Source: Synechococcus sp. WH 8101 (GTDB lineage: Bacteria > Cyanobacteriota > Cyanobacteriia > PCC-6307 > Cyanobiaceae). Taken from it: 64,000 bases of DNA. The position numbers were made by a program, and so were the translations under genes. The notes under the pieces were generated by a model. It did no database searches. It worked only from the letters and a program-made list of their open reading frames with translations, and was not told the DNA's origin. Positions 7,921 through 20,533 of this stretch are shown here, in pieces (within the stretch, counting starts at the first letter, position 1; each line of letters opens with the position of its first letter). Location of the stretch: the NCBI RefSeq assembly GCF_004209775.1, contig NZ_CP035914.1, positions 186,001 to 250,000 of the forward strand, given 5' to 3'.

Positions 7921-10176
7921 ATGGCCGATTTTGTTGTTCTCGCCACTGCCGACTGGGATCATCCTCTTTGGACGAACAAGCAACACACCGCACTTGAGCT
8001 GGCCGCCCAGGGCCATCGTGTGCTGTATGTCGAGTCGCTCGGCATTCGCCCGCCGCGGGTCGGTGCAGCCGATCGCACTCGGATCCTGCGGCGCTTGCGG
8101 CGGATGTTGCAGCTGCCGCGGCAGCGGCGTGATCGCCTGTGGGTTTGGTCGCCGCCCGTGCTCCCGGGCGGGCATGACGGACTTGGCCTGGGCCTGAACC
8201 GGCGTCTGCTACGCAACGGCTTGGAGTTGGCCTGCCGCTGGATCGGCTTCCGCCATCCAATTCTCTGGACCTACAACCCGCTCACCGGCCTTTATCTCGA
8301 CATTGAGAGCTTCGATGGCAGCGTGTATCACTGCGTTGATCGGATTCAGGAGCAGCCGGGGATGCCGGTGCAGCGCCTCGAGGTGAACGAGGAGCGACTG
8401 TGCCGGGCCGTGGATGTGGTGTTCACCACCTCCCCGGAACTGCAGACCAGTCATCTCCGCTGGAATGCCAACACCCTGATGTTCGGCAACGTGGCCGACC
8501 AGGCCCATTTCCGCCGGGCGATGAGCGGCGATCGGCCCTGCCCTCAGGCGCTGGCCACCCTTCCACAGCCGCGGCTGCTGTTCATGGGGGCGATCGATGC
8601 CTACAAGCTCGATTTAGAGCTGCTGCTGCAGCTGGCCCGTCGCCATTCCGAGTGGTCGTTGGTGCTGATCGGTCCGGTGGGTGAAACCGATCCGAGCACG
8701 GATGTGATCGAGCTCCAGGCCTGCCCCAATGTGCACCTGATGGGCCCCCGCCCCTATGGAGATCTGCCCGATTGGCTCGCCCATGCCGATCTGGCCTTGT
8801 TGCCGCTCCAGATGAACGGTTACACACGCCATATGTTCCCGATGAAGTTCTTCGAATATCTGGCGTCTGGATTGCCGGTGGTGGCCACGGCCATTCCGGC
8901 GCTCCAGCCCCACGGCGATGTGGCCTGGCTCTGCCCACCGGATCCGACTGCGTTTGAGCAAGCGATCACCGCCGCCCTTGAGGGGCAGGGACCGACGCAG
9001 GAACAGCGCCTGGAGCGAGCCGCCGATCACACCTACGCCAGCCGCACCCGCGCCATGCTCGATCAACTCGACCGCGTGGGTCTGCTGGCGGAGGCGGAAC
9101 GCCAGCAGGCAGGCCCGCTGGCGGGTTATCCAAGTCGCAGGGAGCGCTTTGGGCAATGGTGCACCGGTCTGGGATCGCAGCTGCTGGTGGCCCTGAGCCA
9201 TCAACTGATGCGTCGCGGCCATCCCGAGTTGGCGCTGCGGTGTTTGCAGGGCCGCCTGCGCTGGGGCGAGGGGGATCGGATTCTGCTGGGGGGACTGGTG
9301 CTGCCGTTGGTGCGTTGTGGTGCCTATGGGCAGGCGCGGGAGGTGATGGACACGCTCTGGCTGCGTTACGGCCATCTGGGGGAGCTCAAGCAGTTGCTGT
9401 TTCGTCGCGGCAACCGCCCCTCCGAGCGTGAGGAGCAGGTGCTGCTCTTTGAGGAGCTGGTGGGCAGCACGGTGTTGCCACTCCACGCCCGGAACTATTG
9501 CCTGGTGGTGATGGCCCATCGCTGCGTCGATCTCGATGACCAGCCTCGGATGCGTCGCTGCGTGATGGCGATTGATGCGATGGCCACAGGGCTTGAGCAG
9601 GATCCGGGCACGCGTCTGTGCCGGCGGGCGAACCGCCGCAACCGCACCAAACTGCTGGTCTCCTGTTACGCCACCCTGCAGCGTCTGCACCTGGGCCTGC
9701 AGGATTTCGAGGCCTTGGTGGCCTTGGGACGTCGCGCCCTGATCTTTTTCGACAGCCTCGATCTCAACCGGATCGATCCAGACACGTCCTACCGACTCAC
9801 CCGCAACAGCCTGAGGGTGCTGTCGCTCAATGTGATCGAGGCCTGGCGCACGAAGGACCATGCCCTGCTCCAGCAAGCGTTGCAGCCAATGGAGCGTCTG
9901 CGGGTCCACTGCGAGCAGGAATGCTTCGATGACCAGTCGGCCCAGGAAAATCACCGTGGCTTTGCCGATGCGATGGTGCAGCTCAGCCACGAGCTGGAGG
10001 CTGCGTTGCCAGGCGATGGGTTGGAGGCGGTGCGGAGCTTACTGGTGCTGATGATCCGCAGTGAGCGGGAGTTGAGCACGGAGGAGCGTCGCCAGCGGTT
10101 TGCCGATCAGATCGAGCCGCTGTTTCGCGCCTACCTGCCCCAGCTGGAACGCTGCCGTGAGCAACCCTTGCCATGA
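7921..10176 (+). CDS. Large glycosyltransferase with a long C-terminal helical extension
   Basis: 751 residues. Residues 1-385 form a GT-B glycosyltransferase. The start ATADWDHPLWTNKQH and the segment GHRVLYVESLGIRPP resemble TuaH-like enzymes, and the C-terminal motif FFEYLASGLPVVAT lies near 310. Residues 390-751 are Leu/Arg-rich and predicted mostly helical, with no motif I recognise. They may be a repeat-type protein-interaction scaffold. The full length is about twice that of its family. The gene overlaps the next by 4 bp (ATGA). No signal peptide or membrane helix was seen. The transferase call is solid; the role of the extension is unknown. Confidence 0.8.
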   Translation: MADFVVLATADWDHPLWTNKQHTALELAAQGHRVLYVESLGIRPPRVGAADRTRILRRLRRMLQLPRQRRDRLWVWSPPVLPGGHDGLGLGLNRRLLRNGLELACRWIGFRHPILWTYNPLTGLYLDIESFDGSVYHCVDRIQEQPGMPVQRLEVNEERLCRAVDVVFTTSPELQTSHLRWNANTLMFGNVADQAHFRRAMSGDRPCPQALATLPQPRLLFMGAIDAYKLDLELLLQLARRHSEWSLVLIGPVGETDPSTDVIELQACPNVHLMGPRPYGDLPDWLAHADLALLPLQMNGYTRHMFPMKFFEYLASGLPVVATAIPALQPHGDVAWLCPPDPTAFEQAITAALEGQGPTQEQRLERAADHTYASRTRAMLDQLDRVGLLAEAERQQAGPLAGYPSRRERFGQWCTGLGSQLLVALSHQLMRRGHPELALRCLQGRLRWGEGDRILLGGLVLPLVRCGAYGQAREVMDTLWLRYGHLGELKQLLFRRGNRPSEREEQVLLFEELVGSTVLPLHARNYCLVVMAHRCVDLDDQPRMRRCVMAIDAMATGLEQDPGTRLCRRANRRNRTKLLVSCYATLQRLHLGLQDFEALVALGRRALIFFDSLDLNRIDPDTSYRLTRNSLRVLSLNVIEAWRTKDHALLQQALQPMERLRVHCEQECFDDQSAQENHRGFADAMVQLSHELEAALPGDGLEAVRSLLVLMIRSERELSTEERRQRFADQIEPLFRAYLPQLERCREQPLP

Positions 10177-11363
10177 CCAGCAACGGCCGCCGGGTGGTGC
10201 TTTACATCGACAGCCTCAAGCTCGGTGGTGCCGAGCGGGTGACGCTCACCTGGGCCCAGTGGTTGCAGAGTGCTGGCTGGCAGCCGCTGCTGCTGACGCG
10301 CAAGCCCCGCAGTTGGGATTTCTATCCGATCCCGGTCGGTGTGATCAGGGTGGTGGAGCCCGCTGATGCTGACTGGATGCAAACGCTCGGTGCGCTGGCG
10401 TTTCCGTTCCGAATCCGGCGGCTGCGCCATTGGCTCCAACAGGAGCGCGTGGATCTGGCCATTGGCATCACCTCCCTGCCGGCGATCAAACTTCTGTTCG
10501 CCTGTCGCGGGCTGGGCGTGCCCTGTGTCGTGTCGGAGCGCAATTTTCCGCCCCTGAAGCGGATTGGCCCGATCTGGAGCGCCCTGCGCCGGCTCAGTTA
10601 TCCATGGGCGGCCCTGCATCTGGTGCAGACCAGGGCGGTGGGGCAGTGGCTGACCCAGCACCTCCACGCCCGGCGCCAGCTGCTGCTGCCCAACCCCGTG
10701 CAGTGGCCCCTGCCCGCCTTCCATCCCCAGCTCGACCCGGAGCAATGGTTGGCGGCCGCCGGCGTCAGGTCGGATGACCCGGTCTTGTTGGCGGTGGGCA
10801 CCAAGGCGGAGCAGAAGGGGTTTGACCGGCTGGTGCGTTGGTTTGGCGAGCTGGCGCCGCGCCATCCCCGGTTGCAGCTCGTGATTGTGGGCCTGGATGA
10901 GCAGCCTTATCACGGTCGTGATCAGCAGGCCGATCTCTTGGCTGGGTTGCGGGATCAGCCGGAGCTGCGATTCCGGCTTCACTTTCCCGGCCGGGTGGGC
11001 AACCTGGCGGCTTGGTATGCACGCAGCCAGATTTTCGTGTTGTCGTCTCGCTACGAGGGTTTCCCGAATGTGCTGCTGGAGGCGATGGCCGCCGGATGCT
11101 GCTGCGTGGCTGCCGACTGCCCCCAGGGACCTGCCGATCTAGTGGACAACGGCGTGAACGGTGTGCTGATGCCCCTGGAGACAGAGGATCAGACCTGGGT
11201 GGAGCAGCTGGATCGCCTCTTGCGCGAGCGGGCGAGCCGGGTCCGCTTCGGGGCCGCGGCAACGGGCGTGCGTGAGCGTTATGCACCCACTCGCCTGCGC
11301 CGAAGCCTGATGGAGGCGTTGGAGCCACTTCTGTCGAACCCGATGGATGGACGTGGTGGCTGA
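10173..11363 (+). CDS. GT4 glycosyltransferase
   Basis: 396 residues, translationally coupled to the previous gene through ATGA. It has the N-terminal loop LGGAERVTLTWAQWL (residues 14-28), a donor-domain segment GTKAEQKGFDRLVRWF near 209, and the E-x7-E motif RYEGFPNVLLEAMAAGC near 294. This is the standard two-Rossmann layout of retaining GT4 enzymes that transfer hexoses or N-acetylhexosamines from nucleotide sugars. It is the second of four consecutive glycosyltransferase genes with overlapping ends, so it probably builds part of one repeat unit. Donor and linkage are unknown. Confidence 0.88.
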   Translation: MTSNGRRVVLYIDSLKLGGAERVTLTWAQWLQSAGWQPLLLTRKPRSWDFYPIPVGVIRVVEPADADWMQTLGALAFPFRIRRLRHWLQQERVDLAIGITSLPAIKLLFACRGLGVPCVVSERNFPPLKRIGPIWSALRRLSYPWAALHLVQTRAVGQWLTQHLHARRQLLLPNPVQWPLPAFHPQLDPEQWLAAAGVRSDDPVLLAVGTKAEQKGFDRLVRWFGELAPRHPRLQLVIVGLDEQPYHGRDQQADLLAGLRDQPELRFRLHFPGRVGNLAAWYARSQIFVLSSRYEGFPNVLLEAMAAGCCCVAADCPQGPADLVDNGVNGVLMPLETEDQTWVEQLDRLLRERASRVRFGAAATGVRERYAPTRLRRSLMEALEPLLSNPMDGRGG

Positions 11364-12591
11364 GATGGACGATCACGATCGGGACGATCTCTGGTTGGTG
11401 CTGCCCCATCTCGGTCCCGGCGGGGCGCAGAAGGTGGCTGTGCTGGCGGCGGAGCACTTTCTCGCCAAGGGCTGGCGGGTGCGGATCATCACGCTTCTGG
11501 CGGAGCCGCCTCTGGCCCACACCCTGCCGGAGACTTTGCCCTGGAGCGATCTCAGCCCTGCGGTGGAGGCGGGCTGGCGCCGGAACCGCTTGATTCGCCG
11601 CGGTCATCGTTGGCTCGCCAAGCTGGTGATGGGGCCGCTGCTCGGGTTGTTGGAGCCGGTGCAGCCCCACAGCTCCGGCTGGCGTTCCCGGCTGCTGCGC
11701 TGGTGTTTGGCGGGGATCAGTGGCCCGCCCGCCCTGGTGCTCGCTGAGCACTTGCAGCAGCACCGTCCACGGCGGGTTCTCGCCCTGCTCAGCCGCACCA
11801 GCATGCTCTGTTGCAGTGCTCTCTGGATGCAGCCCTGCCGTCTGGTGGTGTCGGAGCGTAACGACCTCCGCCGCCAACGCCTGCCATTCCCCTGGCCCCG
11901 TTTCCGGCGCTTGCTCTATCGCCGTGCCGATGTGCTCACCGCCAACACGGCCGGTGTGCTGGAAAGCCTGGCTCCCCTGTTCGCCGAGCGACAGCTGGCC
12001 CTGCTCCCTAATCCGCTCCCCATGCCTCGCCTCGCCTCTCAGCCGGTTGGGGCGGGTGAGCGACAGGGTCTGGTGTGCGTGGCCCGCCTGGTGCATCAGA
12101 AAGGACTGGATGTGTTGATCGAGGCCCTGGCCTCAGGGGAAGGGGCTTTGATGACCTGGCCGCTGACGCTGGTGGGGGATGGCCCGGAGCGACCGGCGCT
12201 GGAGCGGCAGGTGCGCGATCGAAGGCTGGCGGAGCGGGTGCGTTTCATGGGATTTCGATCCGATCCGCAGACGTTCCTGCAGGAGGCTGCCGTTTTCGTG
12301 CTGCCCTCGCGCTTCGAGGGCATGCCCAACGCTCTGTTGGAAGCGATGGCGGCTGGATTGGCGGTGGTGGTGACCGATGCCTCCCCAGGTCCGTTGGAAG
12401 TGGTGGACGATGGCGTCACCGGGCTGGTGGTGCCGAGCGAAGCGCCCCAGGCTCTTGCTGCAGCGCTCGGGCGGCTGGCGGCGGATGCTCCCCTTCGCGC
12501 CAGGCTTGGGGCGGCGGCACAGACCCGGCTGCGTGAGATGGACTGGTCGGTGGTGGGGCCGATCTGGGATCAGCTGGTGGGGGGACCATGA
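11347..12591 (+). CDS. GT4 glycosyltransferase (PglH/PglJ-like)
   Basis: 414 residues if the ATG overlapping the previous gene by 17 bp is used. An alternative ATG at 11365, 2 nt after that gene's stop, gives 408 residues and is equally credible. The acceptor loop LGPGGAQKVAVLAAEHFL is near residue 19, ARLVHQKGLDVLIEAL near 242, and RFEGMPNALLEAMAAG near 321. The DASPGPLEVVDDG segment resembles GT4 enzymes that add N-acetylhexosamines, but this is not proof of specificity. It overlaps the next gene by 4 bp. Confidence 0.86.
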   Translation: MDVVAEMDDHDRDDLWLVLPHLGPGGAQKVAVLAAEHFLAKGWRVRIITLLAEPPLAHTLPETLPWSDLSPAVEAGWRRNRLIRRGHRWLAKLVMGPLLGLLEPVQPHSSGWRSRLLRWCLAGISGPPALVLAEHLQQHRPRRVLALLSRTSMLCCSALWMQPCRLVVSERNDLRRQRLPFPWPRFRRLLYRRADVLTANTAGVLESLAPLFAERQLALLPNPLPMPRLASQPVGAGERQGLVCVARLVHQKGLDVLIEALASGEGALMTWPLTLVGDGPERPALERQVRDRRLAERVRFMGFRSDPQTFLQEAAVFVLPSRFEGMPNALLEAMAAGLAVVVTDASPGPLEVVDDGVTGLVVPSEAPQALAAALGRLAADAPLRARLGAAAQTRLREMDWSVVGPIWDQLVGGP

Positions 12592-13697
12592 GTCTGCAGC
12601 GGTTGCTGGTGTTCGCGCCGACGCGGCGCGCGGCCTCGGAAACCTTTGTGCGGGCGACGCTGGCCGGCCTCCCCTGCGAGGTGGTGGCCTACTTCGGCGA
12701 TGAGTGTCCCCTGGGGCAGCCTGATCGCCTCGCCTATGGCCTGGCGGTGCTGCTCAGCAAGGTGTGCACGCGGCTGGGTTGGCTGAAGCTGGCGGGTTGG
12801 CCGGCGGCTCAGGTGGCCAGGGGGTTGATTGATCGTCATCGGCCCGATCTGGTGCTGGCGGAATTCGGCTTCCATGCCGTGCGGGTGATGGAGGCCTGCC
12901 CACGCGCCCGCGTGCCGCTGGTGGTGCATTTCCGGGGCTCCGATCTTTCGGCCGCCGGCAAATTGGGAGTGTTGCGTGAGCGTTACCGGCGGCTGATGCA
13001 GCTGGCGGCTGGCCTGATCTGCAAATCCCAGCCAATGGCCCGTACCCTGCGCGAGCTGGGGGGGGATCCGCAGCGGATTCTGATCAGTGCTTCCGGGGCG
13101 AATGCCGCCCTGTTCACCGCTGGCGATGCGGCAGCAGCTCCAGCCATTGCACTGGCGGTGGGGCGGTTTGTCGAGAAGAAAGGGCCCTTGCTCACGATTC
13201 GCGCCTTTGCCCGTATGCCCCTCGGGGAGCTGTGGATGGTGGGAGAGGGGCCCTTGCTGCCTGCGGCTCGGCGTTTGGTGGCGGAGCTCGGCCTGGAGGA
13301 TCGGGTGCGGTTTCTCGGCACGCAGACCCAGGAGCAGGTGGCGGCGCTGATGCGCCGGGTGCGCGTCTTCGTGCAGCATTCCCTGGTGGCGGCTGATGGC
13401 GACAGTGAGGGCAATCCGGTGGCAGTGATGGAGGCCCAGTTGAGCGCCCTGCCGGTGGTGGCCACCCGGCATGCGGGCATCCCCGAGGTGGTGCTCGAGG
13501 GCGTCACCGGTTGGCTGGTGGAGGAGGGCGATGTGGACGCCATGGCGCTGGCGCTGGAGCGACTGCTGGTCGAGCCGGCCCTGGCGGCTCGCCTGGGTGC
13601 GGCCGGCCGGGAGCGGGTGCTGGCCCGCTTCACCCTCGACCATCATCTGCAGGATCTGATGGCGTTCCTGGAGCGCGTCGCGGCGGACGAGGTGTGA
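12588..13697 (+). CDS. GT4 glycosyltransferase (AmsK/WcaL-like)
   Basis: 369 residues, ATG overlapping the previous stop (ATGA). The start RAASETFVRATLAGL matches the SETF-type N-terminus of the AmsK/WcaL branch of GT4 enzymes in exopolysaccharide clusters. Donor-domain motifs are VGRFVEKKGPLLTIRAF near 185 and DSEGNPVAVMEAQLSALPVV near 270. It is cytosolic with no membrane helix. It ends by sharing one base with the sulfotransferase start, so glycosylation and sulfation genes are in one transcription unit. Substrate is unknown. Confidence 0.86.
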   Translation: MSLQRLLVFAPTRRAASETFVRATLAGLPCEVVAYFGDECPLGQPDRLAYGLAVLLSKVCTRLGWLKLAGWPAAQVARGLIDRHRPDLVLAEFGFHAVRVMEACPRARVPLVVHFRGSDLSAAGKLGVLRERYRRLMQLAAGLICKSQPMARTLRELGGDPQRILISASGANAALFTAGDAAAAPAIALAVGRFVEKKGPLLTIRAFARMPLGELWMVGEGPLLPAARRLVAELGLEDRVRFLGTQTQEQVAALMRRVRVFVQHSLVAADGDSEGNPVAVMEAQLSALPVVATRHAGIPEVVLEGVTGWLVEEGDVDAMALALERLLVEPALAARLGAAGRERVLARFTLDHHLQDLMAFLERVAADEV

Positions 13698-14551
13698 TGG
13701 CGGCACCACGCAGATTGCTGTTAATCCGCGGCCTGGGGCACAGCGGCACCACGATCCTTGATCTCGCCCTCGGTGCCCATCCCGCCATCACCGGATTGGG
13801 GGAGGCGGTGCGGCTGCTGGAAACGCCGGCGGCGGGCGACGCCCATCGCGGCCCGGCTCAGTTGCGTGGACCGTTGCGCTTTGAACGGGCCTGCACCTGT
13901 GGTGCCGTCGCCGCCGCTTGCCCCGTGTGGGGGCCGGTGCTGGATTGGCTCCCGGCCAATGATCACCGGCCGCTGCTGGAGAAGTTGCATCACTTGCTCG
14001 ATGCGCTGGCACCCGCCGAGGATGCCTGGGTGGTGGAGTCGTATCAGGACGATCGCCATCTACCCCTGCTCAGCGATCCCTCCCTGGAGATCCGGGTGAT
14101 CCATCTCACCCGTGATGTGCGCAGCTGGGTGCATTCGCGGGCCCGGGATGGCCGCCGCCAGGGGCATTGGCTGCCGGGTCTGGTGCCGCTGCTGCGCTGG
14201 TGGCGCCTCAGCGCCCGTCATGCCGCTCTGTTTGAGGAGTGCGGCAAGCCGGTGTTCCGGCTGGGTTATGAGGAGCTGGCGCTGGCACCCGAAGCGAGCC
14301 TGCGTCGCCTGTGCCATTGGCTGGAGCTCGACTTCGACCCCGCGATGCTGCAGCCGGTGTTGCACTCCGGTAGCCACATCCTCGCCGGCAATCGGGTGCG
14401 CTTCGATGTGGAGAAAGGACGGGCGATTCACTACGACGCCGACTGGATGGGGATGGGCGCCGGGGTGGCACAGCTCGCCCTGCTCTGGCCACCCTTGGCT
14501 CGCCTGAATCGCCGTTTGGTTTATTCCGGCTTCACCGCTGGCCAGCGATAG
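13697..14551 (+). CDS. Sulfotransferase, HSGTT type (ST1)
   Basis: 284 residues from ATG at the 1-bp overlap with the preceding gene. The open frame extends further upstream but has no homology there. The 5'-phosphosulfate-binding loop is RGLGHSGTT (residues 11-19), and the 3'-phosphate site is HLTRDVRSWVHSR near 134. A Cys pair CTCG plus CPVW near residues 64-76 is shared with the sulfotransferase at 28118 (CSCH, CPFW). Family role: moving sulfate from PAPS to a hydroxyl or amine, here presumably of a surface sugar. It is the last gene of the long plus-strand run and overlaps the convergent membrane-protein gene by 31 bp. Acceptor is unknown. Confidence 0.8.
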   Translation: MAAPRRLLLIRGLGHSGTTILDLALGAHPAITGLGEAVRLLETPAAGDAHRGPAQLRGPLRFERACTCGAVAAACPVWGPVLDWLPANDHRPLLEKLHHLLDALAPAEDAWVVESYQDDRHLPLLSDPSLEIRVIHLTRDVRSWVHSRARDGRRQGHWLPGLVPLLRWWRLSARHAALFEECGKPVFRLGYEELALAPEASLRRLCHWLELDFDPAMLQPVLHSGSHILAGNRVRFDVEKGRAIHYDADWMGMGAGVAQLALLWPPLARLNRRLVYSGFTAGQR

Positions 14552-16308
14552 ATCCGGCCGTTGCTCACGGCGGGATCAAAGCGATAGATCGGCTCAAACG
14601 AGGAAATATCGATGCCATATTTCTCCAGCTTGTTGCCGGAGCCGATATCGAGAAAGAAGTCACCGGGGCCCGGTTGATAGAGCTGGCCGCGTTGGCGACC
14701 TTCGAGAATTCGATACTGCTTTTTGTCTGGGTCGAGATACACCAGGCGATCGAACGGCAGCCGTTTGATCGTGTCGGAATGTTTGAACCACGACTTGCTG
14801 AAAATCAGGTTCACCGGCTCACCCTTGCGTCGGGCCTTCCGCGCGACGGCATCGGCCTGATCGAGGGTGGCTTGCCAGGAGCGCTGGGTCTGGTGGATGT
14901 CGGTCAAGCGGCTCACAAAAGTCTGGGCGAAGCGATGTTCCACAATCAGCACCAGGCTGCTGAGGCCGATCGCCAGCAGGTTGATGGCCGGCCAGGACCA
15001 TCGGGCCTGCAGCCTGGGTTCCAGCCATGCACTCCAGAGAAACAGCAGATCGAGCAAGGCGATCCAGTGCACCGGCAACGCCATGTAATTCGTGCTCTTG
15101 AAGCCCACCAGGGCATACAGCGCGAGGCTGTAGGTCAGGGCGGCGATGTTGAGACCATCGAGCAGCTGGAAGCGGGCCTGGTGGCGGGCGATCAAGACAG
15201 CGCGGCCGATGATGAAGGCGGTGAGCGATGCCGTGCGCAGATCCAGTTCCAGGGCGGAGAAGCGCAGGCCGGCGTCGTAGCGCGCATCTCCGAAGAACAC
15301 ACTCGGCAGCACGCTCAGACCGAGCACCGCGGCACACCAGAGCGGAATCAGGCCGATCAGCATGGCTTCGAGCTGATAAGCCTCCAGCCAACTTCGCCAG
15401 CCATGGCGCGACCAGCGCGGGGAATCCTGCAGCCCTCCCAGCGACCCGGCCAGCACGGTGGCAATCGCGGGAATCACGAACAGCAGGATGGCCGTGTCTT
15501 TGGTGAAACTTCCCAGTAGCGCTGCCGCCAAGGCGATGGTGCCATCGCGGCCGTTGCGGCTGTGGAGATAGCGGCCATAGAAGGTGGCGAATAGCGCCAA
15601 GAACAGGGTGAGCAGCCGCTCGCTGTAGATGAACTGGAAATAGTTGTAGGCCGCTGCGGGCGTGAACAGAAACAGCAGGCAGGCGATCCACACCAGGCTG
15701 GTGCTGCGAGTGCGTTTTGCCAGCAACAGGGTCAGCTGCACGGCGAGCACAATCGTGAGAATGAGCTCGATGGCGCTGACTGCAGACCACACCTTCACGT
15801 AGGGGGTCAGCCAGCTGAGGAGATGAAGATCCTGATGGGCGAGAGGAAAGAAACGGAAATCGTTGCGTCCCATCGATTCGCTGATGAAGGAATCACGCAA
15901 CGAGAAATTGGACAGCAGAAAGCCGGTGTTGGCGTCGTCAAACCAGGTGAGAATTTCCTTGTAAAACCAACTGCTCTCGCTGATCATCACCAGGGCGTAG
16001 GCGATCAGCAGCACCGACGGCAGGGGGTGGCGGCGAATCGCGCGCAGGATGGCTGGGACGGGTGAACGCCAGGTCCAGGATTCCGAACCGATCAGCAGGG
16101 CGATGCTGAGGAGGACCACGCCGATGAACAGACCGTGGGCCCAGTCGTTGTAGGTCTGCAGCAGCTGGCCGCCTGCCGGGGAGAGTGCAGACGGAAGCAG
16201 CGCCCTGTTGCTGGTCAGCCAACCCCAGGCGATCAGGCCCAGCAGGCTGAGCAGCGCTGAGAGGGCAGCCAGGCCCAGCCAGTAGCGCTTGAACTGCTGC
16301 AGCCTCAT
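14521..16308 (-). CDS. Large multi-pass membrane protein of unknown function, copy A
   Basis: 595 residues, ATG start MRLQQFKRYWLG. About ten or more hydrophobic helices lie in residues 10-450, followed by a soluble C-terminal domain of about 140 residues. Key shared motifs with the copies at 16316 and 28986 are SSWFYKE near 118, RFFPLAHQDLH near 153 followed by LSW and KVW, YSERLLT near 233, FTKDTAI near 270, LDGLNIAAL near 380, and the tail segment VNLIFSKSW. The topology and the acidic first loop recall GT-C glycosyltransferases, but I cannot match a named family. It overlaps the convergent ST1 gene by 31 bp and lies 7 bp after copy B on the same strand. Confidence 0.8.
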   Translation of the reverse strand: MRLQQFKRYWLGLAALSALLSLLGLIAWGWLTSNRALLPSALSPAGGQLLQTYNDWAHGLFIGVVLLSIALLIGSESWTWRSPVPAILRAIRRHPLPSVLLIAYALVMISESSWFYKEILTWFDDANTGFLLSNFSLRDSFISESMGRNDFRFFPLAHQDLHLLSWLTPYVKVWSAVSAIELILTIVLAVQLTLLLAKRTRSTSLVWIACLLFLFTPAAAYNYFQFIYSERLLTLFLALFATFYGRYLHSRNGRDGTIALAAALLGSFTKDTAILLFVIPAIATVLAGSLGGLQDSPRWSRHGWRSWLEAYQLEAMLIGLIPLWCAAVLGLSVLPSVFFGDARYDAGLRFSALELDLRTASLTAFIIGRAVLIARHQARFQLLDGLNIAALTYSLALYALVGFKSTNYMALPVHWIALLDLLFLWSAWLEPRLQARWSWPAINLLAIGLSSLVLIVEHRFAQTFVSRLTDIHQTQRSWQATLDQADAVARKARRKGEPVNLIFSKSWFKHSDTIKRLPFDRLVYLDPDKKQYRILEGRQRGQLYQPGPGDFFLDIGSGNKLEKYGIDISSFEPIYRFDPAVSNGRIYRWPAVKPE

Positions 16309-16315
16309 CGCACCC

Positions 16316-19702
<3,387 letters not shown>

Positions 19703-19703
<1 letters not shown>

Positions 19704-20533
19704 TGCCAATTCAACGCACCATCCAACGCACCGTCGTGGCCGTGCCGGCCCGCCTGCAGTCCTCGCGCCTGCCCAACAAGGTGCTGGCGGAGATCGGCGG
19801 CAAGCCCATGCTCCAGCGGGTGCTGGAGCAGTGCGCCAAGGCGTCAGGGCCGGCTGCGGTGGTGCTCTGCACCGACAGCGACCGCCTGCAGGCTGCTGCT
19901 GCGGCCTGGGGGGTTCCGGTGTTGATGACTTCGCCGCACTGCAGTTCCGGCAGTGAGCGGATTGCTTCGGTTGCTGATCAACTGGTGGCCCTGGCCTGGG
20001 ATGCGCCAGTTGCCGACTGGGACGACGCCAGCCGTCAGCAGCGGCTGGCGAGCACTGCGGTGATCAACGTGCAGGGGGACCAGCCGTTTCTGGATCCGGC
20101 GGTGGTGACGGCGATGGACGCGGAATTCCGTCGTCGTGACCCGGTGCCGGCGGTGGTGACGCCGGTGTATCGGCTCCAGCCGGACACGATTCACAATCCG
20201 GCGGTGGTCAAGACCCTGCTGGCCCACGACGGCCGCGCCCTGTATTTCTCCCGCTCGGCGATCCCCCATGTGCGCGATGTGGATCCGGCCGATTGGCATC
20301 ACCACAGCCCCTACTGGGGCCATGTGGGCCTCTACGGCTTCCGCGGTGATGTGCTGGCGGCCTGGGATCAGCTACCGGCGTCACCGCTGGAGGATCTGGA
20401 GCGGTTGGAGCAGTTGCGCCTGATCGAAGCAGGCCACACGATCAGCACCTTCGCCGTGGAGGGCACTTCCCTGTCGGTCGACACGCCCGAGCAGCTGGAG
20501 CAGGCGCGCCAGATGGCAGTGGGTCAAGCCTGA
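19703..20533 (+). CDS. kdsB: CMP-Kdo synthetase (3-deoxy-manno-octulosonate cytidylyltransferase)
   Basis: 276 residues. It activates Kdo with CTP to CMP-Kdo for transfer into lipopolysaccharide core or capsule. Family marks: VPARLQSSRLPNKVLAEIGG at residues 13-32 (CTP-binding), VVLCTDSDRL, SGSERIA, VINVQGDQPFLDP (the GDQP motif), ALYFSRSAIPH, and HVGLYGFRGDVL near the C-terminus. It is about 25 residues longer than E. coli KdsB, with part of the extra length between DQLVALAWDA and INVQGD. It starts at the stop of the GT8-like gene and overlaps the convergent sulfotransferase gene by 10 bp. Confidence 0.95.

Noticed and set aside
8614-9990. 458-codon open frame antisense to the large glycosyltransferase
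   Set aside because: Low-complexity Gln/His composition and no recognised segment; the sense gene has clear motifs.
13511-13696. Upstream extension of the ST1 frame
   Set aside because: Gly/Ala/Arg low-complexity sequence overlapping the previous gene; homology begins at the ATG at 13697.
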